This document shows positions 33,006 through 43,704 of a stretch of DNA of 64,000 nt, piece after piece. The position numbers were made by a program, and so were the translations under genes. Source of the stretch: Molanna angustata (Eukaryota; Arthropoda; Insecta; Trichoptera; Molannidae); assembly GCA_963576475.1 (NCBI GenBank), contig OY754980.1:31806431-31870430 (forward strand), read 5' to 3'. Position 1 is the stretch's first letter. Each line of letters begins with the position of its first letter. The notes under the pieces are model-generated. The model did no database searches. It had not been told where the DNA came from and saw only the letters and a program-made list of their open reading frames with translations.

Positions 33006-34195
33006 ATACATACCATCACGCCATGTCCCTCGCGGGGTAGGCAGAGAGAACAGAACGCCACACTATTCTATCTTGACATACATTTACCGCCTCGTCAACA
33101 TTCATGCTACGTCTCATGCATGTTCTTCTATTGTTCAGACTTCTAACATTTCCTTCTTTCAGAATATCATTCACATGGTCGTGCCATCCTTTTCTTGGGC
33201 GCCCCCGACCTCTTTTTCCATTCCTGTCAGCCTTATATATTTTTTTCATCAAGCGTTCTTCATTCATTCTTTCCACGTGACCAAACCATCTAAGTGTGTT
33301 AACTTTCATTCTAGTTACTACATCTTTCTTCATCTTACATTCTTTCCTAGTGACCTCATTTCTAACTCTATCATACATCGTTCTATTACAAATTCTTCTT
33401 AACGATCTCATTTCCACTGCATTTATTCTACTTTCATGCGACTTCTGCCATGTCCAGGTTTCACTTGCATACATCAAGGTTGGCACTACAATTGCGTTAT
33501 GAATGGCAACTTTAGCTTCCTTTGATACGTTACGATCATTCATAACTGGTTTAAGTGCTCCATTCACTCTGTTTCCTGCCATAACTCTTCTTTCAATATC
33601 CTTATCAGGCCGTCCATTCCGTTGGAACATGCTTCCCAGATAAACATATTCGTCGACTTGTTCAAGCCATTCATTCTCTACTTTTATTTGACACGATGTT
33701 CTGCTTTCACACTTTTCAAAGACCATTACCTTTGATTTGCTAGCATTCATCCTCAGTCCGTACTCTATGCATCCTTCATATACCATGCTTACTAGATACT
33801 GTAAGTCTTCCACGCTTTCTGCTAACAGGACTTTATCGTCTGCATACATCAAATCACGCACTGTTACAGTACTCAGTTTCAGACCCTTATTTTCATCCCT
33901 TAGGGCTCTTATGCAGAAATCAATGTACAGATTGAAGAGCCATGGTGACAACACGCACCCCTGTCTTACGCCACTATTTATAGAGAACCACGACGTTACT
34001 GTGTCGTTGACACGAATACATGCCTCGCTATTCTCATACAATGACGCGATTGCGCGTATCAGCTTGCTCTTCACTCCGTACACTGACAATATATCCCATA
34101 GTTTTTCTCTGTTGACTTTATCATAGGCCTTTTCAAGGTCTATAAAAGCACATAGGCCTTTAGGCCCATACATAGGCCCATAGGCCTTTTCAAGG
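33006..34195 (-). mobile_element. 5'-truncated APE-type LINE with 15-bp TSD
   Basis: TCTTATTTATTATAT occurs exactly at 32991-33005 and 34196-34210. The element between is 1,190 bp on the minus strand, ending in CATGGCGTGATGGTATGTATATA. Its 5' junction is unusual: CATAGGCCTTTTCAAGGTCT occurs at about 34124-34143 and again at 34178-34197, with CATAGGCC/TAGGCC echoes between, so the 5' end carries a short duplication of its own sequence. Relatives lie at 62265-62945, 63262-63735 and 17893-17990. Confidence 0.93.
33016..34173 (-). CDS. LINE reverse transcriptase, C-terminal part, open frame
   Basis: This 385-aa open frame carries the RT palm from box A onward: AFIDLEKAYDKVNREKLW (Asp near residue 12), SGVRQGCVLSPWLFNLYID, YADD near 109-112, then LRMNASKSKVMVFE and VDEYVYLGS. 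The C-terminal part is IHNAIVVPTLMYASETWTW, EMRSLRRICNRTMYDR, TLRWFGHVERMNEERLMKK and GRGRPRKGWHDHVNDIL, ending at SAYPARDMA. Such proteins copy LINE RNA at the nicked target. The endonuclease and the N-terminal RT fingers are missing because the element is 5'-truncated, so this copy cannot act alone. The ATG is internal, not the native start. I place it near the RTE group from the tail motifs; the clade is uncertain. Confidence 0.9.
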   Translation of the reverse strand: MYGPKGLCAFIDLEKAYDKVNREKLWDILSVYGVKSKLIRAIASLYENSEACIRVNDTVTSWFSINSGVRQGCVLSPWLFNLYIDFCIRALRDENKGLKLSTVTVRDLMYADDKVLLAESVEDLQYLVSMVYEGCIEYGLRMNASKSKVMVFEKCESRTSCQIKVENEWLEQVDEYVYLGSMFQRNGRPDKDIERRVMAGNRVNGALKPVMNDRNVSKEAKVAIHNAIVVPTLMYASETWTWQKSHESRINAVEMRSLRRICNRTMYDRVRNEVTRKECKMKKDVVTRMKVNTLRWFGHVERMNEERLMKKIYKADRNGKRGRGRPRKGWHDHVNDILKEGNVRSLNNRRTCMRRSMNVDEAVNVCQDRIVWRSVLSAYPARDMA

Positions 34196-34224
34196 TCTTA
34201 TTTATTATATTCTTATAAATATAT

Positions 34225-34440
34225 TATTTTACGTACCCTGAGCCATATTTGTTAGTTTGTCCACTATGGTTACCTCGCACATGGTAGTTGCTGTCATGTT
34301 TTGTGACTCCAGACATCCATCGGAACACCTTCATTTCAGCATCTTGGATGGCTTGGGAGTTTCCCGAGTCTCACGACTATACGCTTACATAGGTCTTATC
34401 AGGATATTGTATACAAAACCCTTCATTTTGATCTCTTTGT
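34225..34440 (-). pseudogene. Decayed RT C-terminal fragment of another LINE
   Basis: The minus strand gives KGFVYNILIRPM, then (shifted) YSRETRETPKPSKMLKMKVF and FRWMSGVTKHDSNYHVRG. The pattern AEM..LRWM.GVT..D...N..IRG is a known LINE tail. A stop and one or more shifts break it. Confidence 0.65.
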
Positions 34441-34443
34441 TTA

Positions 34444-34995
34444 TTTATTTATACCATCTCGACACTTTTATCATTTATAAATACTATCCCAACCTCACTA
34501 GGAGTATACCTGTTTCGAGGTAGGAGATTTACATACAATATTATATTGATACATTACATCTACATCCATGCACCCACCACACAAAAATACAATAATTACT
34601 ATAGGTACGCAGTTGGGTACCTTAAATCATTATTGTGACAATAATATTATTCCACAGCAAAAAAAAGGCACACCCAACTGGTACAATTAATGCATGGTAC
34701 ATGGATATAAATGCCAGGGTGACCATACAATAAAAATATTTTTAACATATTAATATAAGAAAAAAATAAAATAAATTACAAATTAATTTAAATCATATCA
34801 GGTGAGTATATAAATTTTCAGTAAATTTTTTGAACAATGGAAATGAATTTATTTTTTTAAGGCATGCGGGAAGATTTTTAAACATCAAAGGAGCTTGAAA
34901 CAGAAAATTATTATTTTGACCAAAAGATGTTCTTGCATTTACAGCCATATAGTTTAGAGATAATGCCATTCTAGTGGTTCGATTTTGTTAGGTTC
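34444..34995 (-). pseudogene. Non-LTR RT C-terminus plus 3' UTR
   Basis: The minus strand from about 34990 reads NRTTRMALSLNYMAVNART, SFGQNNNFLFQAPLMFKNLP and KKINSFPLFKKFTENLY to a stop near 34798. R......N.......RTSFG...F......MFN.LP...K...S...FK..T.N.Y is a CR1/Daphne-like tail. The rest, to TTTATTTATTTATA at 34440, would be its 3' UTR. Confidence 0.7.
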
Positions 34996-35949
34996 TGTTT
35001 GCTATTTCAATACTAGTCTAAAACTTTCACAAGGTTTGCAACATATATAATTGTTTTACAGTCATGATATTACATTCCTTAAACAATGAATCTGACGAAT
35101 ATCGGAAACTCTTTTTGAAGCAATTTTTTAAATTAATTCTTTGGGCAATATTAAGTGGTTCCAAATTAGTCTAAAGACTGGTGTTCTTTGTCACAGAACA
35201 CCAGTCAACTTTCATCATTTCAGCAATACCGCTGTAATTCGGTGCTGAATGTTACACTCCCGTGATCCGGAGTGGTACCCAGATATTTATATTCTTTTCA
35301 TGAGAACTCGATGATGTTAGCCTCGTTTGGCCATCGATGATGATAGATTGTGGCTGTGCGTTTCCCCTACACTCAATTATTAATTCAAGTGATAATTCAA
35401 TAAATAAATAAAAACCTCTTGATAAATAGATAAATTTATATAAAATCTGAAATATTTTATCTTTTCAAATACCTAATATTTTTTAATTTAATAATAATTT
35501 CTGACTGGCGGCTTCTTACAACATAGGTGTATATTATATTTAAACTCAAAGTACACACATTTCTCAGAGTATATTTCTTTTCAATATTACGAGCCCTTTT
35601 TTTGGGGTAGTCGGATAAAATCCACACGGAAAACCTTTGCCTCGAAAAGCTGTCAACTATCTGCTGTGTTATTTGGACGTGTTTCAAAGGTTGAGGAGTT
35701 AAAAGGGAAGGTATGTATGTATGAAGGCAGTTCTTCATTATTCCGTATCCAAACCTTATTGGTGTGTATCCCTGCTAAAGACTCGGGCTTGTCTATCACA
35801 CGAGCCCTAGGGAGGGTGACGCCAACCCTAAGAATTGAAACATTGAGATAGATATACTTACACGGACGTGAGACTAATACAAGACCGTGCCAAGTACCAA
35901 CCCTCCCTCACACACGAAATCTTTTTTTTTACATGTATTTAATTGAATT
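34996..35949. other. Intergenic, no gene
   Basis: CTCCCGTGATCCGGAGTGG (35257) and a GC-richer patch at 35755-35910 (CACGAGCCCTAGGGAGGGTG) stand out, but I cannot name them. Confidence 0.4.
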
Positions 35950-36461
35950 TGCAACAATGAAACGTGGTTCTTTGAACAAGTTTGGATTAAGTTTTCTTCT
36001 TCATCAACCCTTGGCATCATGGCTGTGGATGGCGACTACACTCAATAACTCAAAAGTGGGCGGCTTCTATGGTCTAAAGCGAGCGATAGGCTTGAGTGAT
36101 TGAAGATCTTGGGGTGGAATTACAATCACCCGAACGATCTCTGGGTCTTCCACTCTCCATGCCTTTCATTAAAAAGAGTTTCTCGAATGTCTCCAAATTA
36201 TTGAATGCAACAATGAAACGTGGTTCTTTGAACAAGTTTGGATTAAGTTTTCTTCTTCATCAACCCTTGGCATCATGGCTGTGGATGGCGACTACACTCA
36301 ATAACTCAAAAGTGGGCGGCTTCTATGGTCTAAAGCGAGCGATAGGCTTGAGTGATTGAAGATCTTGGGGTGGAATTACAATCACCCGAACGATCTCTGG
36401 GTCTTCCACTCTCCATGCCTTTCATTAAAAAGAGTTTCTCGAATGTCTCCAAATTATTGAA
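35950..36461. repeat. Perfect tandem duplication, 2 x 256 bp
   Basis: The block starting TGCAACAATGAAACGTGG at 35950 recurs at 36206, identical as far as I compared it, with TCTCCAAATTATTGAA at both ends. The 87-codon frame across the junction is a by-product. The unit itself is unrecognised. Just downstream, GAAAACATCATATGATGG...CGATCTCACCGCGATGCTT resembles 63725-63805. Confidence 0.95.
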
Positions 36462-36675
36462 GAATGTGCTCTTAACAGGTTGTTGTTGAAAACATCATAT
36501 GATGGATATTAATGTTGTTGGATAGTAGACTGTATAAAATACGATCTCACCGCGATGCTTCCTTTTTTTCTGGTTCACAATCATTCTTCTTTTCTGTGCA
36601 CTGATCGAAACATCTACTCGCGGTGATCTTCAAAGCTGTACTATTTTTTTTTAGGTACTTATCACTTATTTATAT

Positions 36676-36805
36676 TGTAACGCCATCTATTGAGAGAATT
36701 GGTTTTTTGTAAATAATGAGAACAACAATTCTTATACCTGAGGTGACAAATGCATTTTTCGCATTATTTACAAAAAAAACAATTCTCTCAATAGATGGCG
36801 TTACA
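36676..36805. repeat. Inverted repeat, 43/44-bp arms, at an E-repeat end
   Basis: The left arm at 36676-36718 (TGTAACGCCATCTATTGAGA...AATAATG) is complementary to 36762-36805, with a single slip in the T run. The loop is 43 bp. The right arm is the terminus of the adjoining E-repeat copy, so the left arm is an inverted duplication of that terminus. Confidence 0.9.
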
Positions 36806-37183
36806 ACAAAAATAAATAAAAAATAATAAGAATGTTGTTCATAATTTCACACATAGATGACTGTAGTAAAAATTCCTTATTTTCAAGCGAAAAGAATTTC
36901 AGTATTACAATATATATAGAACTTTCAAAATTGAATTGATAGGGATCTCATTACAAAGGCATAATTGGTGAACGTTGCGCAAGCGCATAAAGTGATCACG
37001 TAAACCAGCCGATGACAGGTCGTAAGCCCTGTAGGTGCCTTGATTTCCCGGTTCTCCTACAGTAAATATTCCAACTTCGTCTCTATTGAGATAATTAAAA
37101 ATCTGTTAAAAAATACCTTTAACTCCCGACAGGGAAAAATACCAATGTTTGCGCATATGCAATAATAAAAATATTCGATTACT
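36788..37183 (-). repeat. E-repeat copy, reverse
   Basis: It runs CATAGATGACTGTAGTAAAAATTCC, GCGCAAGCGCATAAAGTGATC, GACAGGTCGTAAGCCCTGTAGG, CAACTTCGTCTCTATTG, CTCCCGACAGGGAAAAA and GCGCATATGCAATAATAAAAA. All blocks recur in reverse at 49.5 and/or 56.5 kb. No ORF. Class unknown. Confidence 0.85.
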
Positions 37184-37439
37184 TATTTTTACCCAAAATT
37201 ATTGCAACTTAGCTTTCAAAAACATCGGTGAAGGGACAATGGCAAGGAAGGGACACACGGATATATGCTTCTACAGGTTGTCAAAAGGCGATTCATTTGT
37301 AGTTCAATTAATAATGGGTACCTACTCTAGTTTTCATAGCTGTCTCATATTCTACAAATACTTATGTATCACATCAAACCTTTGAGGACGTTCTAATACA
37401 GCGGATCAACCCTAGACATCCCTGAATAGATTCTATGTG

Positions 37440-37530
37440 TATTTAAAAAAACATTTCTTACGTTCTACCTTCTCTTCTTCATTTCCTCTCGCTGTTGAAA
37501 ATCGTAATTCATGGAACCGCCCATGTCATA
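37440..37530. repeat. Dispersed repeat shared with 46.1 kb
   Basis: AAAACATTTCTTACGTTCTACC, CTCTTCTTCATTTCCTC and ATTCATGGAACCGCC recur at 46117-46198. The plus-strand frame YLKKHFLRS...FPLAVENRNSWN has a faint RT-tail look but is not secure. Confidence 0.6.
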
Positions 37531-37536
37531 ACAAAT

Positions 37537-37750
37537 CCGACCACCGTAGCACAGTTAGTAAACCGTTTGGCTTCTGTTCGGGCGTCCTGAGTTCGATCTG
37601 ACTGATGTGCAGAGGAGAAATTCATTGAAATTTATTTTTCTCACACAAATAGGTATTACTTGTCTGGGCTGGAAACACTGGTTATTTGGAAGAAATTGGC
37701 ATACGACAATAAACTCGACACTTGCGCAGAGTGCAAGTAAATGTTTATTA
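37537..37750 (+). mobile_element. SINE-B copy 2
   Basis: CCGACCACCGTAGCACAGTT, GGGCGTCCTGAGTTCGATC, GGGCTGGAAACACTGG and ACTTGCGCAGAGTGCAAG. A small insertion (TGACTGATG) follows a damaged B-box. Confidence 0.85.
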
Positions 37751-38512
37751 ACTGTATATCAATCGCTATTTCAAAGCGAAGAAAACTTTGAACGGGATGT
37801 CCCTATTTTTTTTCTATTTGTTACATCCCGTTTCAACATATTATGACATATTTTTTTTAATACATAAGCTTTTTCTAAAAAGTTTGACTTTTTCCCGTGG
37901 TTTTTCCTACTTCGTATCAATATAAACGTCGAATATATATTCTATTATGTATTCAATATTTTTTCTGTCTGACTGTCCCGTGTGATTTTTTCTGGGTCTT
38001 TTGCTGGAATCGTCTATCTATTTTTACTTGTATTGTGTTTCCAAGCAGAAGGAATCAATCAAACGGAATCATTTGTCTAACTGAACAATGTAAAGAAAAC
38101 ACATTGAGTTATTCTTCTTGTTTTGATAGATAGATATCTGAGAGAATATGAGATTTCGGTTTTTTGATATGGAATAAATTTGTGAACCTTATACCTATAC
38201 ATGCTTCATCTCAAATAATATAAAATATCATATATGAATTCAGTCATTGTGTTTTCTTTGGACAAAAAAATATCGGCAAATTCTCATGCTTCGTCTGAAA
38301 TTCGATGAAGTAAAAACTATCGCTACAAGTAAGTATGTAAAAGAAAAATGATTCGATACTTCTCTCACTGCTTTGTATAAGAGAAGTGTTAAGTATCATT
38401 TTCAAATGAGTGGGACCACCCCTTAACTCTCCAAATCATAAGATTGTGTATATATTTAAAAAATATCGTCAAATGTGCACTATCCCTGAATGAATTTTTA
38501 TGAATCCCATTT
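37751..38512. other. Intergenic, no gene
   Basis: AT-rich; nothing recognised. Confidence 0.4.
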
Positions 38513-38690
38513 TTTTAATGAATAATGAATATGTCCTTGTTAATAAAGTTAATATACATCTTCCTACGTTCCATAAAATAAGCATAAATGCTTGTGCTAT
38601 AGGTGAACGAAATCAGTCGAGGCAGGATTCAAACTCGCGACTACTGGATTACTAGCCCAGCGCGCTAACCGCTCTGCCATCGACCCATTT
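38513..38690 (-). mobile_element. SINE-C copy 1 with tRNA-Thr-like head
   Basis: On the minus strand from 38686 the sequence reads GGTCGATGGCAGAGCGGTTAG, then CTGGG-CTAGTAA-TCCAG, a good 5-bp anticodon stem with an AGT loop, then GAGTTTGAATCCTGCC as a B-box region and TCGAC closing the acceptor with GTCGA. The T stem is mispaired, and a SINE body (CTATAGCACAAGCATTTATG...GTAGGAAGATGTATA) follows. I therefore call it a tRNA-derived SINE rather than a functional tRNA-Thr gene. Confidence 0.8.
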
Positions 38691-40310
38691 GTAATCATTG
38701 ACTAAATAAGATTTTACAAAATAAATATTTATTTGTAGTTCCTCGGTAGAAGTTTTTGAGATAGATTTATTTTTATTATTTATTTATTTTTATTTATTTC
38801 TATCCAAAAACATAGAATAGATATAAGATACAAAATAATTAAAGGTAATATAAGCTTATTCATACATAGTAGACATACAAAGTAAATATAAGTTATTTCA
38901 TTGCAATAAATATAATTTCATTATTTCACCATTGCTTCCATAGTTAAAGCTATCCTTTTTGTTTGTATCTTTGTTACTAGCCCCCTCACTAGGCATAGCC
39001 TGTGCTAAGGTGAGCTAGTTTTATATTGTTGTCTATTGCGTTGTTTATTTATATATACGTTTACATATAATATAAGTAAATGTACATACATACGCTACGC
39101 ATTCAAGCGTATGCATCCTTCTTTCTCTCTTTCCAAACACAATATTTCATTATGAGTCATTAACACACAACAAAAATTGTAAAAATAAATTATTTGTTGA
39201 AAAAATTGATTGAATTAGAGATAAAAAAAAACAACAAAAGTACTTATTTTTCACTTTTTTCAATTGTCTATTCTGTTGTTTGTAATAGTGCATTTTACAT
39301 TTTTTTTGGTAGAATTATTTCCTTCAGGATTTTTTCATCTATTTCATAAACCCATCTTAGTGATAGTTTTTTAAATTCTTTTGCATTTTTAATGTTTTAG
39401 AGTTTTTCATCCTGGTTCTCGATGTTCCAAGTGAATGGAATGTGTGAAGAAAAAAAGAAAACAAATCATATGATCACACATTAGCCATAGAAATTTTAAT
39501 CTAGTACTGCCTCAGAACCGACAATGCCTAGCGAGGCAGTAAAATTTCCAAATGTGTGGAAAAAAATACTGTAAAATTGTAATTAGGTATAAATTTAATT
39601 GTATTTTGTTCCATTGTATATTTATACGATTGGAAATATATTAATCATTCATTCACTTATAAACGTTAACTATCTATAGAGCATTAACGAAAAAGTTTAC
39701 ACAATATAAACCGTGAATATCTTTATTTAATAGACGTCAAGTTAGGAGAGGTCAAGAGGTTGTTTAAGGCCTACTGTCCACGTAAACCGCACGTCATGCG
39801 CACGCTTTTGTCAATAATTGACGAATGCAAAACGAATATGCAAAATACGCTTATCATCATTTGTAGGATGCATACACCCTACAAATCACGCATTTGTTGA
39901 CAATAGGCCTGACGCTTGACTAACGTGTCGTACCAAATATTTAAAAATGGCGAATCTTTCACATATTATGTTCCGACGCATATTTGAGATTGACAGAAAA
40001 ATTTAATACTTATAACGATTTTCTTTGTTTATTCTTCATCGCAATAGTGTTTAAATTGACTCAACATGGCACAGCGCGGTCTTTGATTCCATTTTTTCGA
40101 TGTCAGTTATCCAAAAATTAGGTATATGCATTTTATCTATTTTTTGACATCTATGAAACCAATGTGGCCATATATGAAAAAAAAAATAAACGAGGGTGTT
40201 CATAAACCATTTGGTGAACTAGATTTATAAATAAATAAATAAATAAAAATAAATCAGATTTTTTTTATACCGATCTTAATTATTTTAGTTGTGTTTATCT
40301 CGAAATCTAA
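38691..40310. other. Intergenic; one shared repeat, no gene
   Basis: 39495-39570 (TACTGCCTCAGAACCGACAATGCC, TTTCCAAATGTGTGG) is the inverse of 14808-14880. 39940-40100 has GCGAATC/ACATGGCACAGCGCGG patches. No coding signal. Confidence 0.5.
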
Positions 40311-40587
40311 TCCAACTGTCGATTCGTTCATGAGAATTCAATTCTCTTAATGAATCGACATTATTAAGCCAAGATGCGTGTACGAAGGAAAATTTTGTAT
40401 GGTGTGGTGGAATTTTGCATGCTAATAGCACCAACACAACATATATGCTGCGAGGCCTCTAGTTGGTGTTATTAGCATGCAAAAAGTCCACTACACCATA
40501 CAAAATTTTCCTTCGTACACGCATCTTGGCTTAATAATGTCGATTCATTAAGAGAATTGAATTCTCATGAACGAATCGACAGTTGGA
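40311..40587. repeat. 277-bp near-perfect palindrome
   Basis: Arms at 40311-40435 and 40462-40587 enclose a 26-bp loop. The outer 95 bp of each arm, from TCCAACTGTCGATTCG to TGTATGGTGT, are perfectly complementary; the inner 30 bp have three substitutions and one extra base. Each arm contains a second, smaller palindrome (GTCGATTC...GAATCGAC around GAGAATTCAATTCTC). As RNA it would make a ~125-bp duplex hairpin. A diverged half copy at 16697-16847 shows it belongs to a dispersed family, most likely a foldback element. Confidence 0.95.
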
Positions 40588-40689
40588 AAACACATTATCT
40601 GTGTCCAAGAAAAGGCCCCCATTTTTTTTAATTATTTTTATTTCGTATTGCTTCTCTTTTTTATATATTTATCACGGACCCAATAACAA

Positions 40690-40815
40690 GTTCCCACATT
40701 CAGGAAACTTTTGATTATAATTGTCTCTCAGATCCAGACTGAAAACTAAATTAAAAAATGTATCTCTACCGAAAATCGAACCCGGATCGTTTCGCTCAAA
40801 AGTCAAATATCTTAC
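40690..40815 (-). mobile_element. SINE-A copy, reverse
   Basis: AACAAGTTCCCACATTCAGG, CTCAGATCCAGACTGAAAAC, TATCTCTACCGAAAATCG and AACCCGGATC are the reverse of the SINE-A body and B-box. Confidence 0.75.
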
Positions 40816-41297
40816 GATCTTATAAGGCTAACGAACCTTCAGGAACAAAGAAAGAATTCTAAGAAATAATAAATTTGATTAATCGTTTTATGAAAGTTAA
40901 CTCAAAAAAGCGACCGTACAAATAATTCAAAAGAATTTGCATTTCTATGATAAATATTGAATGGCGATTTCTTGAATATTTTGCTGAATAGTACTGTTAA
41001 TTTGGCATTGTTGAAGTTAATTCCAATTCTGTTTATCCTCATCGAACTCACCGATAATTCTCAAATACAACAACAATGGCTATAATATTATTATTGTTGA
41101 ATTGAATATTAATTTGTATCGCATCGCTTAATTAATACCTTCTGTAAATAAGACATTATGTTTTAAGCTTCAAAACGGCTTACCGCAAATAATTATATTG
41201 TATCTAATATATTATTAATTATTTGTCTGCTTGCCAAAGCAATATAATGATTTTAGTGATGGGCTGTAACAAGACCAAAACCAGATTAGATAGTAAT
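40816..41297. other. Intergenic, no gene
   Basis: Nothing recognised. Confidence 0.4.
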
Positions 41298-41308
41298 ATA
41301 TTTTTACT

Positions 41309-41689
41309 GTGCGAATTGTGCAAAAGTTGTTAGTTACGCTGAGAGGCATGGAAAAAAAGATGCTGGGCATTTCATTGAGGGATCAGAAGACAAACAAATG
41401 GATATGAGAGAAAATTAAAGTTGTGGACGTATGTAGCTCAAAGGATGGCTACCCTGAAGTAGAGCTAGACAGGTCATATTGCCAGATGTACTGACCAAAG
41501 ATGGACAAGTAAAAAACTCCTAGAATGGGAATAAAGAGTGTGGGAAGACCACAGGCTAGATGGTCGGATGACATCAGATAGTCTGTGGGAGTAAATTGGA
41601 TGCAGTGTGCCCGGAATAGAGACATGTGAAGGGTGAGGGTATGTCCAACGATGGATTGAAAACAGCTGAGGAAGAAGAAAGAGAAAAAG
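41309..41689 (+). pseudogene. RTE-like LINE C-terminal fragment
   Basis: With several stops and shifts it reads LRGMEKKMLGISLRDQKTN, then VDVCSSKDGYPEVELDRSY, then MGIKSVGRPQARWSDDIR and VNWMQCARNRDM. ER.MLGISLRD and GRP..RW.DDI...G..W...A are the diagnostic end of RTE-type ORFs. The 3' tail is GAGGAAGAAGAAAGAG. ATATTTTTACT (41298-41308) and ATATTTTTATT (41690-41700) could be its duplication. Confidence 0.88.
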
Positions 41690-41899
41690 ATATTTTTATT
41701 TATGGTATGTGATATTGAAATTCATCTTTAGTTATTTATTTATTTATCTTTTTTTAAAAAGAAAGAACATTTTTCACACGTTTCATAATTATGTAATTCA
41801 ATTTAATTAATTATTGTATTGTACGTAATTATAGCGTCAAAGTCTTTCTCCCTGTTGGTACTGACGTATACATGTAAAACTTTGTGTTTACAAACAAAA

Positions 41900-42205
41900 T
41901 GCTACAAAATTACACAGAAACACAAAGAGCCATGGAACGGAGAGTGCTGGGAATTTTATTAAGGCAGAGAAAAACTTACATGCGGATAAGAGAGAAACCA
42001 GAAGTGGAGTATGCATGGTATGTCACCCGAACCACAGACTCCAGATGGTCTAAGAATGTGCTGGTATGGCGACCTATAAGGTGTATTTGACGACTGCCTG
42101 GAGGCGGATGGATGCGATTTGACCAGGATAGGGAGCTATGGAGGTCTCAGGGGCAGGCCTATGTCCATCGCTGAATGAAGGAAGGCTGATGAAGAAGACG
42201 TTCAT
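41900..42205 (+). pseudogene. Second RTE-like C-terminal fragment
   Basis: TETQRAMERRVLGILLRQRK and YVTRTTDSRWSKNVLVWRP, then in another frame MRFDQDRELWRSQGQAYVH with a stop and GATGAAGAAGACG. It is the same family type as 41309-41689 but a separate copy in the same orientation. Confidence 0.85.
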
Positions 42206-43480
42206 ATCGATTTTGTTTGGCAAACTTATACAAAAATCTAACCAATACTTATCTTTCCCATCACTAAATATATATAGTACAATACAATAGGTACACGTGG
42301 TAATTGCTTAATGTCGTTAATACATTTTAATGAAATAATAATCTTCTCAGATGTGATCAGATGATACCTAATGTATGTAGTTCACATTCAAAATAGAAAC
42401 CAAAATCACACACAAGACGTTATTATAGTTCTCCACATATGCCTCGAGATCATCACACCCTGTATATCTTCATATAACTGTAGACACATTTGGAAAACAC
42501 TTACACCTGTCGGTATACAGGGGTATACCGTGCTATATTGTAGTAATTGTTTTGTACATTTTAACTAATTTATTAATTATAAAAGTCCACTTTCAGCTAA
42601 CAAGTGTGTATAGATCATTGTTCCATAAAATAAGGGCAAGCTATTACAAAACTGGTCAGCCAATTACAAGTGGCCACATCCTGCATTAAAAGTTGGCGTA
42701 CAAATTTATAAGAGAATGAAAATACCTACATAAAAAATAATCTATATAAAAATGAAAAGATACAATAGAAACTAAGATCACAACAAAGAAAAATAATGAA
42801 TGATATTTAAAAAGGAAAGCAATACTATAAAAGATGTAACTAAGCCCAAACAGATAAAAAAGAGAAACATTATAACTAGACAAAAAAAACTAAAAAAAAG
42901 ACAGCAAGAAAAAAATGGCAACGAATTGAATTATTTAATACGATTGTTTATTTAGAGTTGTTTCATGACACCAACCGTTACAATTAAAAATAACACATTA
43001 TTTGAACAGTTTATGTTTTAAAATTATTTTTTTATGCTTAATTAACAAAAATATATAATAAGTCAAACATGAGATGCCGACACAAAGTCTAACAAATAAT
43101 AATAACAACTGTATAAATTGTTATACACATTTCTATTGTTATTGGAATCCTTTGTTAGTACTTTTTTGTTATTTAATACAAATTTATTTATAACTTTTGT
43201 AAACCAACATATAGATTATTAATTTAATTAAATGAAACAAACTTTGTGTAAACTATGAAATATTTTAAAGTTTATTCAATTGAATAAAATCACTCGAGAG
43301 ATTTTTAGTTAAATACTTTGTAATTTCTTCGTTTATTTATTTGATATATTTTTTTCATACTTGAAACAATCAAATGTTACAACCACGTACGTCCCAATAA
43401 AAAAATGGTTGTGTTATAGGTAAAAGAAATTCATCCTTCGAGCGAATGGCTGCTTAATTTTTAGCTCTGAACATAATGAG
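42206..43480. other. Intergenic, no gene
   Basis: A-rich at 42710-42910. TTTATTCAATTGAATAAAATC near 43271 resembles 63060-63085, a weak shared repeat. Confidence 0.4.
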
Positions 43481-43704
43481 CCGACCGCCGACCGCCGACC
43501 GCCGTGGCACTGTTGGTAAGCCGTTCGGTTTCTGTGTGGGCGTCCTGGGTTCGATTCCCAGTAGAGGAGAAATATATTTAAATTCATTTCTCACGCAAAT
43601 ATTGCTTCTCTGGGCTGGAAACACTGGTTAGTTGGAAGAAATTGCCATACGGCAATAAACTCGCCACTTGCGCATGGTGCAAGGAAGTGTATTTTTTTTT
43701 TTTT
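43481..43704 (+). mobile_element. SINE-B copy 3, best preserved
   Basis: CCGACCG is tandemly repeated at the very start (about three extra 7-bp units), followed by CCGTGGCACTGTTGGTAAG, GGGTTCGATTCCCAG, CTCACGCAAATATTGC, GGGCTGGAAACACTGG and GCCACTTGCGCATGGTGCAAGG, then a T13 run from 43692. Confidence 0.92.

Noticed and set aside
38611..38690. A functional tRNA-Thr gene
   Set aside because: The T stem is mispaired and a SINE body follows, so a tRNA-derived SINE fits better.
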